Positions 1 through 8,182 of a DNA stretch of 64,000 nucleotides are shown in pieces. The notes beneath the pieces were generated by a model. It did no database searches. It worked only from the letters and a program-made list of their open reading frames with translations, and was not told the DNA's origin. Source of the stretch: Gammaproteobacteria bacterium (lineage in GTDB: Bacteria > Pseudomonadota > Gammaproteobacteria > Pseudomonadales > Pseudohongiellaceae). How positions within the stretch are numbered: position 1 is the first letter of the stretch; each line of letters begins with the position of its first letter. The stretch spans positions 124,001-188,000 of the forward strand of contig JAHEGE010000001.1 of NCBI GenBank assembly GCA_024639905.1, given 5' to 3'. Made by a program: the position numbers and the translations under genes.

Positions 1-669
1 GTTGCCGTAGATCAAACGCAAGAGCATGAGCGTGCTCACTAGCGCAGCCACCACCACGGCTGAGACGGCGGCACCAGCAACACCGAGGGCCGGTAGCCCA
101 AATGCGCCTGTGACGAGGCAGATCGACAGGGGGACTTGAATCATTGCGTTGACAATCATCATGCTGGCGGGAAAGCGCATATCACCCATGCCGCGGTAGA
201 TCGCGGTCACCACGCCGACTAGCCAAAGGCCCAAGCCGCCCAGACTCAGGATAAACCCATAGCGATAGGCGTAGTCGAGAATCAATTCGCTACCCCCGAG
301 GAAGCGCAGGAATGCATAGCCACCGAGCGTGAAGGTGAGCAAGATCAACCCGGCTCCCGCCGCCGCAAGTGCAAGCGCATGCCAGATAAGGCGCTCTGCG
401 CGTTCCGGCTTACCGGCACCTAGCGCCCGCGCAATCGACGAGGCCACGGCTCCGCCTAGTGCGCCACCAGGGAGTGTCTGCATCAACATGAGGAGCGGGA
501 AAGCGAGCGCGATGGCCGCAAGCGGGGCTGTGCCCAACGTGCCGATTACCCACACCTCCGCCATGCTAACGAACGACTGGATAAAAAAGGCAATGCTATT
601 GGGCGTTGCGAGGCCAATAAGCAAGCCGAGAGGGGGTGCGGTAAGGAGATGCTGAGTCTTTGAATCCAT
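1..669 (-). CDS. MATE family efflux transporter, C-terminus beyond window edge
   Basis: Reading leftwards from an ATG at 669, an open frame of 223 codons runs off the window edge without a stop. The product is a very hydrophobic polytopic membrane protein with the start typical of MATE (NorM/DinF) multidrug or toxin extrusion pumps: a short hydrophilic N-terminus, then TM1 with a PxSIxFFxQS-like stretch, a second segment with LGTAPLAAIALAFP, and a conserved loop with GGALGGAVASSIARALGAG. The family couples export of cationic drugs or metabolites to a Na+ or H+ gradient in the inner membrane; the substrate cannot be read from sequence. Usual family length is about 450 residues, so half the gene is missing. 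No strong ribosome site precedes the ATG. It diverges from the next gene. Confidence 0.82.
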   Translation of the reverse strand, partial: MDSKTQHLLTAPPLGLLIGLATPNSIAFFIQSFVSMAEVWVIGTLGTAPLAAIALAFPLLMLMQTLPGGALGGAVASSIARALGAGKPERAERLIWHALALAAAGAGLILLTFTLGGYAFLRFLGGSELILDYAYRYGFILSLGGLGLWLVGVVTAIYRGMGDMRFPASMMIVNAMIQVPLSICLVTGAFGLPALGVAGAAVSAVVVAALVSTLMLLRLIYGN

Positions 670-841
670 GGCGGCGTCATCAATGCGTGCAAAGAGCCTC
701 AGTCTAGCAGCACACGAAACAATTCGTGACATTTCTACCTAGTTTTGTCGGAAGCCCGAGCATAGACTGTGTCTCAGCACAGGAAGTGTCCAAGCTTTAG
801 CTTAATTGATGCAGTTCATCGATTAGTTGCGACGTGTAGAG

Positions 842-1444
842 ATGATAAACAGATATTTCGTCATAGACGATTTTTACAACGACCCCGACCGCCTGGTCGA
901 GGCCGCGCTCAATGCGCAGCGCGATGGTGCCTCGCGGGGCAATTATGCGGGTGTCATGACGAAAGAGTCGTTCCTGTCTGTTGATCAACGCGACTTCTTC
1001 GAAAAGCTGCTCCAGCAGGCGCCCATCAACGCGTCCACCGAGCTCAATGGCAAGATTCGTTTCTCGAAACTCGGCGACCCCTACACGCAACATATCCATT
1101 TCGATGCGGGCAATACGCATTGGTCGGGCGTGGTCTATTTATCGAAAGAGCATCCCAAGGTCGACGGCACCGTCTTCTGGAAGCATCTGCGCACAGGCCT
1201 AGAAGAGATTCCCCGCACGCTCGAAGGCGCACACGCGGCAGGATTCACCACGCCTGAGAAGGTGCAGCACTTTCTGCAAGTCGACGGCGTCGATGAATCA
1301 TTGTGGGAGAAGACTCTCTCAATACCGTACAAATATAATCGGCTAGTGCTGTTCCGTCCGTGGATGTTCCACTCCCCCGGCCCGCAGTTCGGTGAGTCGT
1401 TGGAATCTAGCCGCAAGGTACAGACGCTTTTCCTAGGAGCGTAG
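842..1444 (+). CDS. DUF6445-like protein with 2OG-Fe(II) oxygenase-style HxD...H residues
   Basis: A 200-residue cytoplasmic protein. An in-frame TTG lies 15 bases upstream, but ATG at 842 follows a purine-rich GTAGAG and gives the N-terminus expected for this family (MINRYFVIDDFYNDPDRLV). His86-Phe-Asp88 and His177 in a FRPWMFHSPGP context, with an Arg at 191, have the order of the metal triad and 2-oxoglutarate-binding residue of the double-stranded beta-helix oxygenases. I recognise it as similar to DUF6445 proteins, which are often found beside tryptophan halogenases and TonB receptors; no halogenase is in the window. The enzymatic assignment is inference. It is alone between the divergent MATE gene and the dehalogenase-like gene 68 bases downstream. 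Confidence 0.65.
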   Translation: MINRYFVIDDFYNDPDRLVEAALNAQRDGASRGNYAGVMTKESFLSVDQRDFFEKLLQQAPINASTELNGKIRFSKLGDPYTQHIHFDAGNTHWSGVVYLSKEHPKVDGTVFWKHLRTGLEEIPRTLEGAHAAGFTTPEKVQHFLQVDGVDESLWEKTLSIPYKYNRLVLFRPWMFHSPGPQFGESLESSRKVQTLFLGA

Positions 1445-1512
1445 CCCCTCTTTCATTCGGCGGGTGATAAACACTATGATGCTGTGGCACAGCTTATAAA
1501 AGGGCCGCAGTA

Positions 1513-2469
1513 ATGACAGAGTTTTCGCGTACGCCGGACAGTAATTTCGATTCGCTAATAGACTACGATTTCGAACCTCACTACCACCAGTGGGCCGACC
1601 TGCGCATGCACTACCTCGATGAAGGGCCGCGAGACGGCCCCGTGGTGCTTATGGTGCATGGCATGCCTACCTGGAGCTATTTGTACCGTGATTTCATTGC
1701 GCCTTTAGTAGCCGCAGGCTACCGCTGTATCGCGCCCGATCATTTTGGATTCGGTAAATCGGATAAACCGACGGATCCGCATTGGTATAGCATCGCGCGT
1801 CACACAGAGGTGCTCACCAGCCTTATTGTCGAGTTGGATCTGCAGGACATCACGCTAGTGTGCCAAGACTGGGGCGGGCCACTCGGTCTTGCACAGGCGA
1901 TGACAATGCCCGATCGCTTCTCGCGCTTGGTGATTATGAACACGTGGCTGCATCACCCCGACTACGAGTACTCAGAGGCGATACTGCGCTGGAATAAAGC
2001 GTGGAAAGAGGGAGGGCTCTTTGACAGGTCAAAGCCGGACATTGGTATCTTGGTGGCGCTGTCCGCCTCGCTTATCTCACGCGAGTCTGCGATTCCTGCC
2101 ATAGTCTCTGCGGCGGCCCCTGAGTTCCTGACCCCGCTAGGCGCCCAGTTGCATACTGCGTTCCTGGCTCCCTATAAGGGGTTGTCGGATGCAGCCTTCA
2201 ACGGCCTTCGACGCTTCCCACTATCAATCCCTTTTTCTGATTACGCGCGTGGCAACGGCGCGGTGCAGGCGTCGCACTTTGAGCAACTCAAGGGCTGGAC
2301 TAAGTCTATTGACTTCATTTGGGGCGGCGCCGACGACATCTTCACCGAAGGCTGGGGGCGGCAGTGGGCAGGCCTGTTCCCGCAAGCTAGCTTCTATTTA
2401 ATTCCCGCTGCAGGACATTTCCTCCAAAACACCCACGGGCGCGAGATCGCCGAGCGGATCCTTGGTTAG
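1513..2469 (+). CDS. haloalkane dehalogenase-like alpha/beta hydrolase
   Basis: A 318-residue alpha/beta-hydrolase. The oxyanion-hole motif HGMPTW is at residues 49-54, and the nucleophile elbow is CQDWGG with Asp119 followed by Trp120, the signature of haloalkane dehalogenases (Asp nucleophile plus halide-stabilising Trp). The likely acid is Asp274 or Asp275 in WGGADDIF and the base is His302 in AAGHFLQ. A helical cap domain fits residues about 145-240. These enzymes hydrolyse terminal C-halogen bonds to alcohol and halide in the cytoplasm. Related fluoroacetate dehalogenases and epoxide hydrolases also use an Asp nucleophile, but the QDWGG context favours the haloalkane group. The length is normal. 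It has no signal peptide. A PQQ alcohol-type dehydrogenase lies just downstream and could take up an alcohol product; that link is inference. Confidence 0.85.
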   Translation: MTEFSRTPDSNFDSLIDYDFEPHYHQWADLRMHYLDEGPRDGPVVLMVHGMPTWSYLYRDFIAPLVAAGYRCIAPDHFGFGKSDKPTDPHWYSIARHTEVLTSLIVELDLQDITLVCQDWGGPLGLAQAMTMPDRFSRLVIMNTWLHHPDYEYSEAILRWNKAWKEGGLFDRSKPDIGILVALSASLISRESAIPAIVSAAAPEFLTPLGAQLHTAFLAPYKGLSDAAFNGLRRFPLSIPFSDYARGNGAVQASHFEQLKGWTKSIDFIWGGADDIFTEGWGRQWAGLFPQASFYLIPAAGHFLQNTHGREIAERILG

Positions 2470-2592
2470 TGGCTCTTAGCTACTCGGCAGCACACTTTGT
2501 CGCAATTCAGCGGCGCGGATAACTTGTATTTCGCCTCTGGCGCTTTTATTGTAGTCTTCCCCAACGTGAATCTCCCTTTAGAGGCTATAACA

Positions 2593-4653
2593 ATGAAAGC
2601 ACGTTTCGAAAGATCACCTGCTAGCGCCCTGCAACGGCTGCTGGGCTTGGGTGGCTTAGCCGCAGTGCTCGGGCTGGCCCCGACGCTCGGTCTGGCGCAG
2701 AACAAGGTTACCGAAGATACCGCAGAGTGGTTTACCCTCGGTGGTGACTACGCCCACACCCGTTTCACCCCAGCCGAGGAAATCACGGCTGAAAATTTCC
2801 ATGAGCTAGACGTGGCATGGGAATGGGATGGCGCAAGCTTCGGCGGTCGATCGGGGCGCTCAACGCCTACGTACGTCGACGGCAAACTGTTTACCGTGTC
2901 TGGCGCGCGTCGCCACGTAGTGGCCATCGACCCTAAGTCGGGCGAGACGCTATGGTCTTATCGCCTGCCCAATACGCGTCGCTGGGAATACTCCATGCGC
3001 GCGTCTTACGGCAAAGGCATTGGCTACTCGCGTATCAACGGTAAGGGCGTGGTTTATATTGCTACCCCCGGTTTCTTTCTCGTCGCACTGGACGCAGAGA
3101 CAGGCGCGCCGCTCGAAGGTTTCGGCAGCCAGGTTCCTGTTGAGGGCTTCCCAGAGTCGGGTGTAGTAGACATGCTGGCTGACCTTGGTCATCCGTATGA
3201 CCCCTATGAAGGTATTCCGCTAGAAGTGGGTTACATCACTTCGTCGTCACCACCCATTGTTGTGAACGACACCATTATCGTGGGTAATTCTGCAGAGCAA
3301 GGTTACCTGCAGGCGCGCATCGAAAATGTGCCGGGCGATATCCTCGCTTACGACAAGACCACGGGTAAGTTTAAGTGGAAGTTCAACGTGATTCCTAAGC
3401 CGGGTGAGTATGGTCACGAGACGTGGGAGAACGACGCGTGGAAATACACGGGCGACGTCTCTTCTTGGGCGCCGCTTTCGGCTGACCCTGAGAACAACAT
3501 CGTTTATATCCCAACGAACCCACCAACAATCGACTACTACGGCGGCTTCCGTCCGGGTGACGGCTTGTTCGGTACTAGCCTGATTGCACTCGATACCGAA
3601 ACTGGCGAGCGCCGCTGGCACTTCCAAACGGTTAAGCACGATATTTGGAACTACGACAATCCTGCTGCGCCGATTCAGCTAGACGTTAATATCCCAGGCC
3701 GCGGCGTCGTACCTTCTGTGTCACAAGTGACTAAGCAAGGTTTCGTCTACGCGTTCGATCGTCTGACCGGCGAGCCGCTGTGGGAAATGGAAGAGCGCCC
3801 AGTGCCTGCGTCTAACGTACCTGGTGAGAAGCTCGCGACTACTCAGCCGTTCCCAACCAAGCCACCTGCATTCGAGATGCAGGGTATTTCGGAAGATGAC
3901 CTCGTCGACTTTACGCCTGCACTGCGTCAGGAAGCGATCGATGTCATGGCTAACTACGACATGGGCCCCCTGTTTAATCCGTTCATACACGACGAAGACC
4001 CGTCGGGTAAAATCGCGTCTGCGATGTGCCCAGGCGATGGCGGCGGTGCCAATATCACCTCACCACCTGTTGCGGATCCGACGACAGGCTTCCTCTATGT
4101 GTCTTCTGCCAATCGCTGCAGCTGGCATATCGTGATTCCGGGTGAAGAGGCCGATGCGCGCATTGCCGAGCCTACCGGTGCGACTTTCGCGCTATACGCG
4201 AACGACCGCGCGGTGCGCTCACCACGATTACGCTCAGGCATCCCTTATGTGAAGCCGCCGTACAGCACGATCACTGCGTTCGACATGAACACGGGCGAAA
4301 TCGCGTTCCGCATCCCTAGCGGTGAGACGCCTGATCGCATCCGTAATCATGAGGCGCTGGAAGGCGTCGATATCGGCGACACTGGCACGGGCAATATCGT
4401 GCCAATGGTCACGACGAAGAACATGCTCATCTACTCTGACATGGATCACGATGGCTCTACGGCGCTATTGTACGCGATCGATAAGAAGACCGGTGAGAAG
4501 CTCGATAGCATCGAGGTGCCTGCCCAGAGCCGCTACGGCATGAGCTCATGGATGCACGATGGTCATCAGTACATCATCCTGCAGACAGGTTCAAAGCTCA
4601 CTGCTATGGCGCTGCCAGGTGCGATGTCTGAGGGTGGAGGCGGTGGCCACTAG
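2593..4653 (+). CDS. periplasmic PQQ-dependent dehydrogenase (first of four)
   Basis: A quinoprotein of 686 residues from ATG 2593, which has a GAGG ribosome site 8 bases upstream and begins a Sec signal peptide (hydrophobic core about residues 16-34, cleavage near LGLAQ). The longer open frame upstream adds only non-conserved residues. The rest is an eight-bladed PQQ propeller with many W-docking-like repeats (ALDAETGAPL, AYDKTTGKFKWKF, ALDTETGERRWHF). Family members oxidise alcohols or aldose sugars in the periplasm and pass electrons to cytochrome c or quinone; the substrate is unknown. At the place of the catalytic Asp466 of E. coli glucose dehydrogenase this protein has Asn353 (HDIWNYD), while the matching lysine, Lys381, is kept. 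The protein ends in a glycine-rich tail. A hairpin terminator follows. No pqq biosynthesis genes are in the window. Confidence 0.88.
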   Translation: MKARFERSPASALQRLLGLGGLAAVLGLAPTLGLAQNKVTEDTAEWFTLGGDYAHTRFTPAEEITAENFHELDVAWEWDGASFGGRSGRSTPTYVDGKLFTVSGARRHVVAIDPKSGETLWSYRLPNTRRWEYSMRASYGKGIGYSRINGKGVVYIATPGFFLVALDAETGAPLEGFGSQVPVEGFPESGVVDMLADLGHPYDPYEGIPLEVGYITSSSPPIVVNDTIIVGNSAEQGYLQARIENVPGDILAYDKTTGKFKWKFNVIPKPGEYGHETWENDAWKYTGDVSSWAPLSADPENNIVYIPTNPPTIDYYGGFRPGDGLFGTSLIALDTETGERRWHFQTVKHDIWNYDNPAAPIQLDVNIPGRGVVPSVSQVTKQGFVYAFDRLTGEPLWEMEERPVPASNVPGEKLATTQPFPTKPPAFEMQGISEDDLVDFTPALRQEAIDVMANYDMGPLFNPFIHDEDPSGKIASAMCPGDGGGANITSPPVADPTTGFLYVSSANRCSWHIVIPGEEADARIAEPTGATFALYANDRAVRSPRLRSGIPYVKPPYSTITAFDMNTGEIAFRIPSGETPDRIRNHEALEGVDIGDTGTGNIVPMVTTKNMLIYSDMDHDGSTALLYAIDKKTGEKLDSIEVPAQSRYGMSSWMHDGHQYIILQTGSKLTAMALPGAMSEGGGGGH

Positions 4654-4689
4654 GCCTCCGGCGAGCTCCCTAGCGGCAAGCTAGAATAG

Positions 4690-4724
4690 AAAGCGGGTGG
4701 ATGCATAATCCTCCCGCTTTTTTT
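4690..4724 (+). terminator. rho-independent terminator after the first PQQ dehydrogenase
   Basis: AAAGCGGG (4690-4697) pairs perfectly with CCCGCTTT (4713-4720), with an inner GGAT/ATCC extension, followed by seven T residues ending at 4724. It lies 37 bases after the stop codon, between two convergent genes, and is best oriented for the plus strand. Confidence 0.85.
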
Positions 4725-4758
4725 GTGCGCTGCCGCTCTAAACCACGACTTAATTGAG

Positions 4759-5610
4759 TCAGCGAGGCGAGTAGGCGCGGATCGTCGTTCTGTGCAGGAG
4801 CCTATCGTAGCCTTCGTGTCCGCCTGTGGCGCGGTGCAGGAGTGCGCGGTTGTCCCACATGACCAGCATGTTGGGCTGCCATTTGTGGGTGTAGACGAAC
4901 TCGTCGCGCCCTTGCCATGTGCGCAGCTCCGACAGTAGGGAGAAGGCGTCTTGTTCGCTGTAGCCTTCTATGCCAACGATGTAGCCAAGGCAGCTGAAAA
5001 AGCCGAGCTCACCGGTCTCTGGATGCGCTTGCACGAGAGGATGAGTCTGCAGTGCGAGTGCCGCATCCGAAGGCATAATCTTCATGCTGCGGTCGGTAGT
5101 CTGGTCTTCCTTGCCATACATCCCTTCGGGTGCGTAAGCGGTCTTTGCTGAATGAATGGCAATGAGGTCACGGTACTTCGCCTGTGTCTCTGCAGGCAGC
5201 GCCTGCCACGCGAGCTGCTGATTGGCGAACAGGGTATCGCCGCCCACCGGCGGCACGGTAATGCCGAACAGGCAGGTGCCGGCTGGCGGTGCTGCTTGAA
5301 AACTCCAGTCCGTATGCCAATTCTCGGCGAATAGCGGCGCCTTCTCCTCGGCCTTGCGCTCTACGGCGATAATATTGTTGCGGCCCTCTATCGGCGCGAT
5401 GAACGGGTCGTCACCGAAGCCGCCGAAGGCTCGCGTAAACCGCTCGAGGTCATCGTCGCTCAGTCTTTGATCGGGAAAGCTGAGCACCTTGTGTTGCAGC
5501 CACGCTGCGCGCACCTCGGCGACGAGGTCTGCGCTCAGTGGCTGAGTAAGGTCGATGCCGGTAGCCTCGGCGCCACAGGCTTGGCCTGATGGGCGAATGC
5601 GCAGAGTCAC
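4759..5610 (-). CDS. TauD/TfdA-family 2-oxoglutarate-dependent dioxygenase
   Basis: A 283-residue cytoplasmic enzyme. The Fe(II) triad is His99-x-Asp101 (NWHTDWSF) and His259 (ALLHRA), with Arg274 for 2-oxoglutarate (LLHRTTIRAY), all in family-typical context. TauD-type enzymes hydroxylate taurine, alkyl sulfonates, aryloxyacetates, gamma-butyrobetaine and similar acids; the exact substrate cannot be told. It starts with GTG at 5610, only three bases after the TAG of the membrane PQQ dehydrogenase, with CCGGAA about 7 bases upstream, so the two genes are almost certainly co-transcribed and translationally coupled. The length is usual for the family. Confidence 0.87.
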   Translation of the reverse strand: MTLRIRPSGQACGAEATGIDLTQPLSADLVAEVRAAWLQHKVLSFPDQRLSDDDLERFTRAFGGFGDDPFIAPIEGRNNIIAVERKAEEKAPLFAENWHTDWSFQAAPPAGTCLFGITVPPVGGDTLFANQQLAWQALPAETQAKYRDLIAIHSAKTAYAPEGMYGKEDQTTDRSMKIMPSDAALALQTHPLVQAHPETGELGFFSCLGYIVGIEGYSEQDAFSLLSELRTWQGRDEFVYTHKWQPNMLVMWDNRALLHRATGGHEGYDRLLHRTTIRAYSPR

Positions 5611-5613
5611 GGG

Positions 5614-7962
5614 CTATTCCGGCAGGCTGTAAGCGATGACATAACCGCCAGGTGCGTCAGCCGCCTCGGTGCCATCGTCTACCGCGGCCTCCAGCTGCAA
5701 CTCGCCGCCACCTTCTGCTACCGTCACAATCACATATTGCTTGCCAGTCTTGGGGCTGACATAGCTCATTGGCGTCGCAGTTGAAGAGCCTGGTAGGTTG
5801 TCGGTCCACACCTCTTTGCCGGTAAGCACGTCAATCGCACGCGCTGTGCTGTCGACCACGCCCGCATTAAAGATCAGACCGCCGCCGGTAACAATGGAAC
5901 CGGCGTTATAAAACATTCCCATGGGGAGCGGGAGCCTGCTAGGAATCCCCAAGGGGCCTTGTTCGCGAGCCGTGCCAAGCGGACGCCGCCAGAGCAGTTC
6001 TTTCGAGGCAAGGTCAACCACCGACATCTCGCCATAGGGTGGCTCGATGCACGGCGCGAAAAGTGGCGACAGGAAGAAGAAAGAGTAGACGCCATAGGGC
6101 GTCCCAGCCTGTGCGCCGCCGATGCCAAAGGCCTCGTTTTCCTTGATCTCATCGCGCGGGATTAAGCGCACCACCGAGGGATTGTTCATGGTGTTAACCA
6201 CCATCAAGTTGTTGACCTCGTCTACTGCGACGCTGCCCCAGTTCATGCCGCCTGCCACGCCAGGGACGTAAAGCGTTCCGTAACCGGTTGTGGGTGGTGT
6301 CAGCGGCCCTTCGTAGCGCATACGCTTAAATTGCAGTCTGCACGCGGCCTGATCGAAGGGTGTGATGCCCCACATGTCGGCTTCAGTGAGGCGGTCGGCG
6401 AATGAGGGCATGCCTACCGAGAACGGCTGGGTAGGTGAGGTGTAGTCTTCGGGAATGGTAGTTTGTGGCGTCGGGATTTCGGCGACCTCAGTCAGCGGCT
6501 CGCCCGTAACGCGGTCGAGCAGGAACACCTCCGCGCGCTTCGTGGGCACGATCACCGCTTTGCGAATCACGCCATCGACGGGAACGTCGACAAGCGTTGG
6601 CTGCGAAGGCACGTCGTAGTCCCAGATGTCATGGTGAGTAGTTTGGAAGCTCCAACGCACGCGGCCGGTTTGGTCGTCCAGGGCGACTACCGAGCTTGCG
6701 TATTTATCCATCGCTTCGGTGCGGTGGCCGCCGAAATAATCCGGTGTGCCGTTGCCCGTTGGTACGTAAATTAGACCGAGTTCCTCATCGGCGCTTGTAA
6801 GACTCCACACATTGGGAGTGCCGCGCGTGTAGTTCTCACCATCCGCTGGCAGGCCAATGCGGTCCTCGCGGCCCATGTCCCAGGCCCATGCGAGCTCGCC
6901 GGTCAGTGGGTCGAAGCCGCGTACCACGCCCGAGGGCTCTTCGGTCATCTGGTTATCGAGTACCCAGCCGCCGAGGACGAGTACGCCGTTGGAGATCGTC
7001 GGAGGAGAGGTCACGAAATAGAACCCCGGGATGACCTCGCCCATGCCCGCGAGGAGGCTTATCTCGCCATTCTCGCCGAAGTTGCTGCACGGCAGGCCGG
7101 TGTTTTTGTCCACGGCGATAAGGCGTGCGTCAGTTGTCGCAGTGAAGATGCGCTCTACACACTCAGTGTCTTCAGCAGGTTCCGGGTTCTCGTAATAGGT
7201 GACGCCGCGACAAGTATCCCAGAAGCCAATCTTAGGCGATTGGATCTTGGGATCGAAACGCCAGCGTTCGGCCCCTGTGTCGGGGTCCAGCGCGAGGATG
7301 ATGTTTTGGCCGGTGCACAGGAATAAGCCGTCGTCGATTTGAATGGGCGTGCCTTTGAACGCGCCCGGCACGCCTGTGCGCATCTCCCAGGCGCGCTCGA
7401 GGGAGCCGACGTTCTCGAGGCTAATTTGATCGACTGCGGCGTAGCGCGTGCCAGCCTTCGTTGCGCCGTAACTCGACCAGTCGCCACTGGTGTTGTTGAC
7501 CGAACCCGTGCCCATTGCGCTGGGTGTTGCAACGTCGTAGCCGCTGTTAGCGAATAGGCCGATGACCAGCAAGGCGAGGCCGGCAGCCGACGCCTGCGTG
7601 GCCCGCAGCTGCAGCAGAGGCTTAGGCTCGCCCTGCGCGAGACCACGGCGTACTCGCGGCAGTAAGAACCACAGGCCCAAGACGCTGAACATAGCCACCC
7701 GCGGCATGAGCGCCCAGGCATCCAGTCCGGCCTCATACAGTGCCCAGCCATAGGTGAAGACTAAGAAGGCGCCGTAGAGCGTCGCTCCGCGCGCATCGCC
7801 GCGGAATAATAGCGCACCGGTGGCGAGCAGCGTGATGCCTGCAAAGGCATAATACAGCGAGCCGCCTGCGCCGACGAGCAGCACGCCCATCCATAAGAGC
7901 AAGGCGCCTAATAAGGCCATTACAGCGGCAAGAAGGCGGGGTTTAGGATAGGCAGTGGTCAA
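5614..7962 (-). CDS. gcd: membrane-bound PQQ-dependent dehydrogenase, glucose dehydrogenase type
   Basis: A 782-residue protein with about five membrane helices (residues ~10-140) followed by a periplasmic PQQ propeller, the same plan and nearly the same length as E. coli Gcd (796). Asp448 and Lys475 are 27 residues apart, matching E. coli Asp466 and Lys493 (catalytic base and PQQ contact). Other Gcd-like stretches are THHDIWDYDVPSQPTL, TKRAEVFLLDR, ADMWGITPFDQ and the end GGYVIAYSLPE. Gcd oxidises aldoses to lactones in the periplasm and reduces ubiquinone. The start is TTG at 7962, supported by a GGAGAG ribosome site; no ATG gives the N-terminal helix. It is coupled to the TauD-like gene. 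It diverges from another PQQ dehydrogenase at 8183. The sugar specificity is not certain. Confidence 0.86.
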   Translation of the reverse strand: MTTAYPKPRLLAAVMALLGALLLWMGVLLVGAGGSLYYAFAGITLLATGALLFRGDARGATLYGAFLVFTYGWALYEAGLDAWALMPRVAMFSVLGLWFLLPRVRRGLAQGEPKPLLQLRATQASAAGLALLVIGLFANSGYDVATPSAMGTGSVNNTSGDWSSYGATKAGTRYAAVDQISLENVGSLERAWEMRTGVPGAFKGTPIQIDDGLFLCTGQNIILALDPDTGAERWRFDPKIQSPKIGFWDTCRGVTYYENPEPAEDTECVERIFTATTDARLIAVDKNTGLPCSNFGENGEISLLAGMGEVIPGFYFVTSPPTISNGVLVLGGWVLDNQMTEEPSGVVRGFDPLTGELAWAWDMGREDRIGLPADGENYTRGTPNVWSLTSADEELGLIYVPTGNGTPDYFGGHRTEAMDKYASSVVALDDQTGRVRWSFQTTHHDIWDYDVPSQPTLVDVPVDGVIRKAVIVPTKRAEVFLLDRVTGEPLTEVAEIPTPQTTIPEDYTSPTQPFSVGMPSFADRLTEADMWGITPFDQAACRLQFKRMRYEGPLTPPTTGYGTLYVPGVAGGMNWGSVAVDEVNNLMVVNTMNNPSVVRLIPRDEIKENEAFGIGGAQAGTPYGVYSFFFLSPLFAPCIEPPYGEMSVVDLASKELLWRRPLGTAREQGPLGIPSRLPLPMGMFYNAGSIVTGGGLIFNAGVVDSTARAIDVLTGKEVWTDNLPGSSTATPMSYVSPKTGKQYVIVTVAEGGGELQLEAAVDDGTEAADAPGGYVIAYSLPE

Positions 7963-7982
7963 GGTGATCTCTCCGGGCTAGG

Positions 7983-8002
7983 CGCAGGAGTTATGTCCTG
8001 CG
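7983..8002. promoter_or_regulatory. inverted repeat in the leader of the gcd-type gene
   Basis: CGCAGGA-N6-TCCTGCG is a perfect 7-bp inverted repeat about 20 bases before the TTG start of the minus-strand gcd-type gene. It could be a regulator site or an RNA hairpin in the leader; which one is not known. Confidence 0.4.
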
Positions 8003-8060
8003 GGGGTTGTAGACGGCCTGCGCTGGGCGAGGCCAAACGCAGTGTAAACGGCGACGGGGC

Positions 8061-8136
8061 AGAGTGCCAACTCTGGGATATCGCGTCGTAAGCCATTGGA
8101 TTGCTGCTGTACAAAGTCTCTCTGTCTTGGCACTCT
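8061..8136. promoter_or_regulatory. paired inverted half-sites in the divergent promoter region
   Basis: AGAGTGCCAA (8061-8070) is repeated as its exact reverse complement TTGGCACTCT (8127-8136), 56 bases apart, in the 220-base region between two divergent PQQ dehydrogenase genes. The first arm also overlaps a small palindrome CAGAGT-gcca-ACTCTG (8060-8075). Such spaced sites are typical of operators shared by two divergent promoters; the binding protein is unknown. Confidence 0.4.
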
Positions 8137-8182
8137 CGCTTAGTCAGATTAACTACGACCCAGTCGATCAGGAGTCTCCAGA

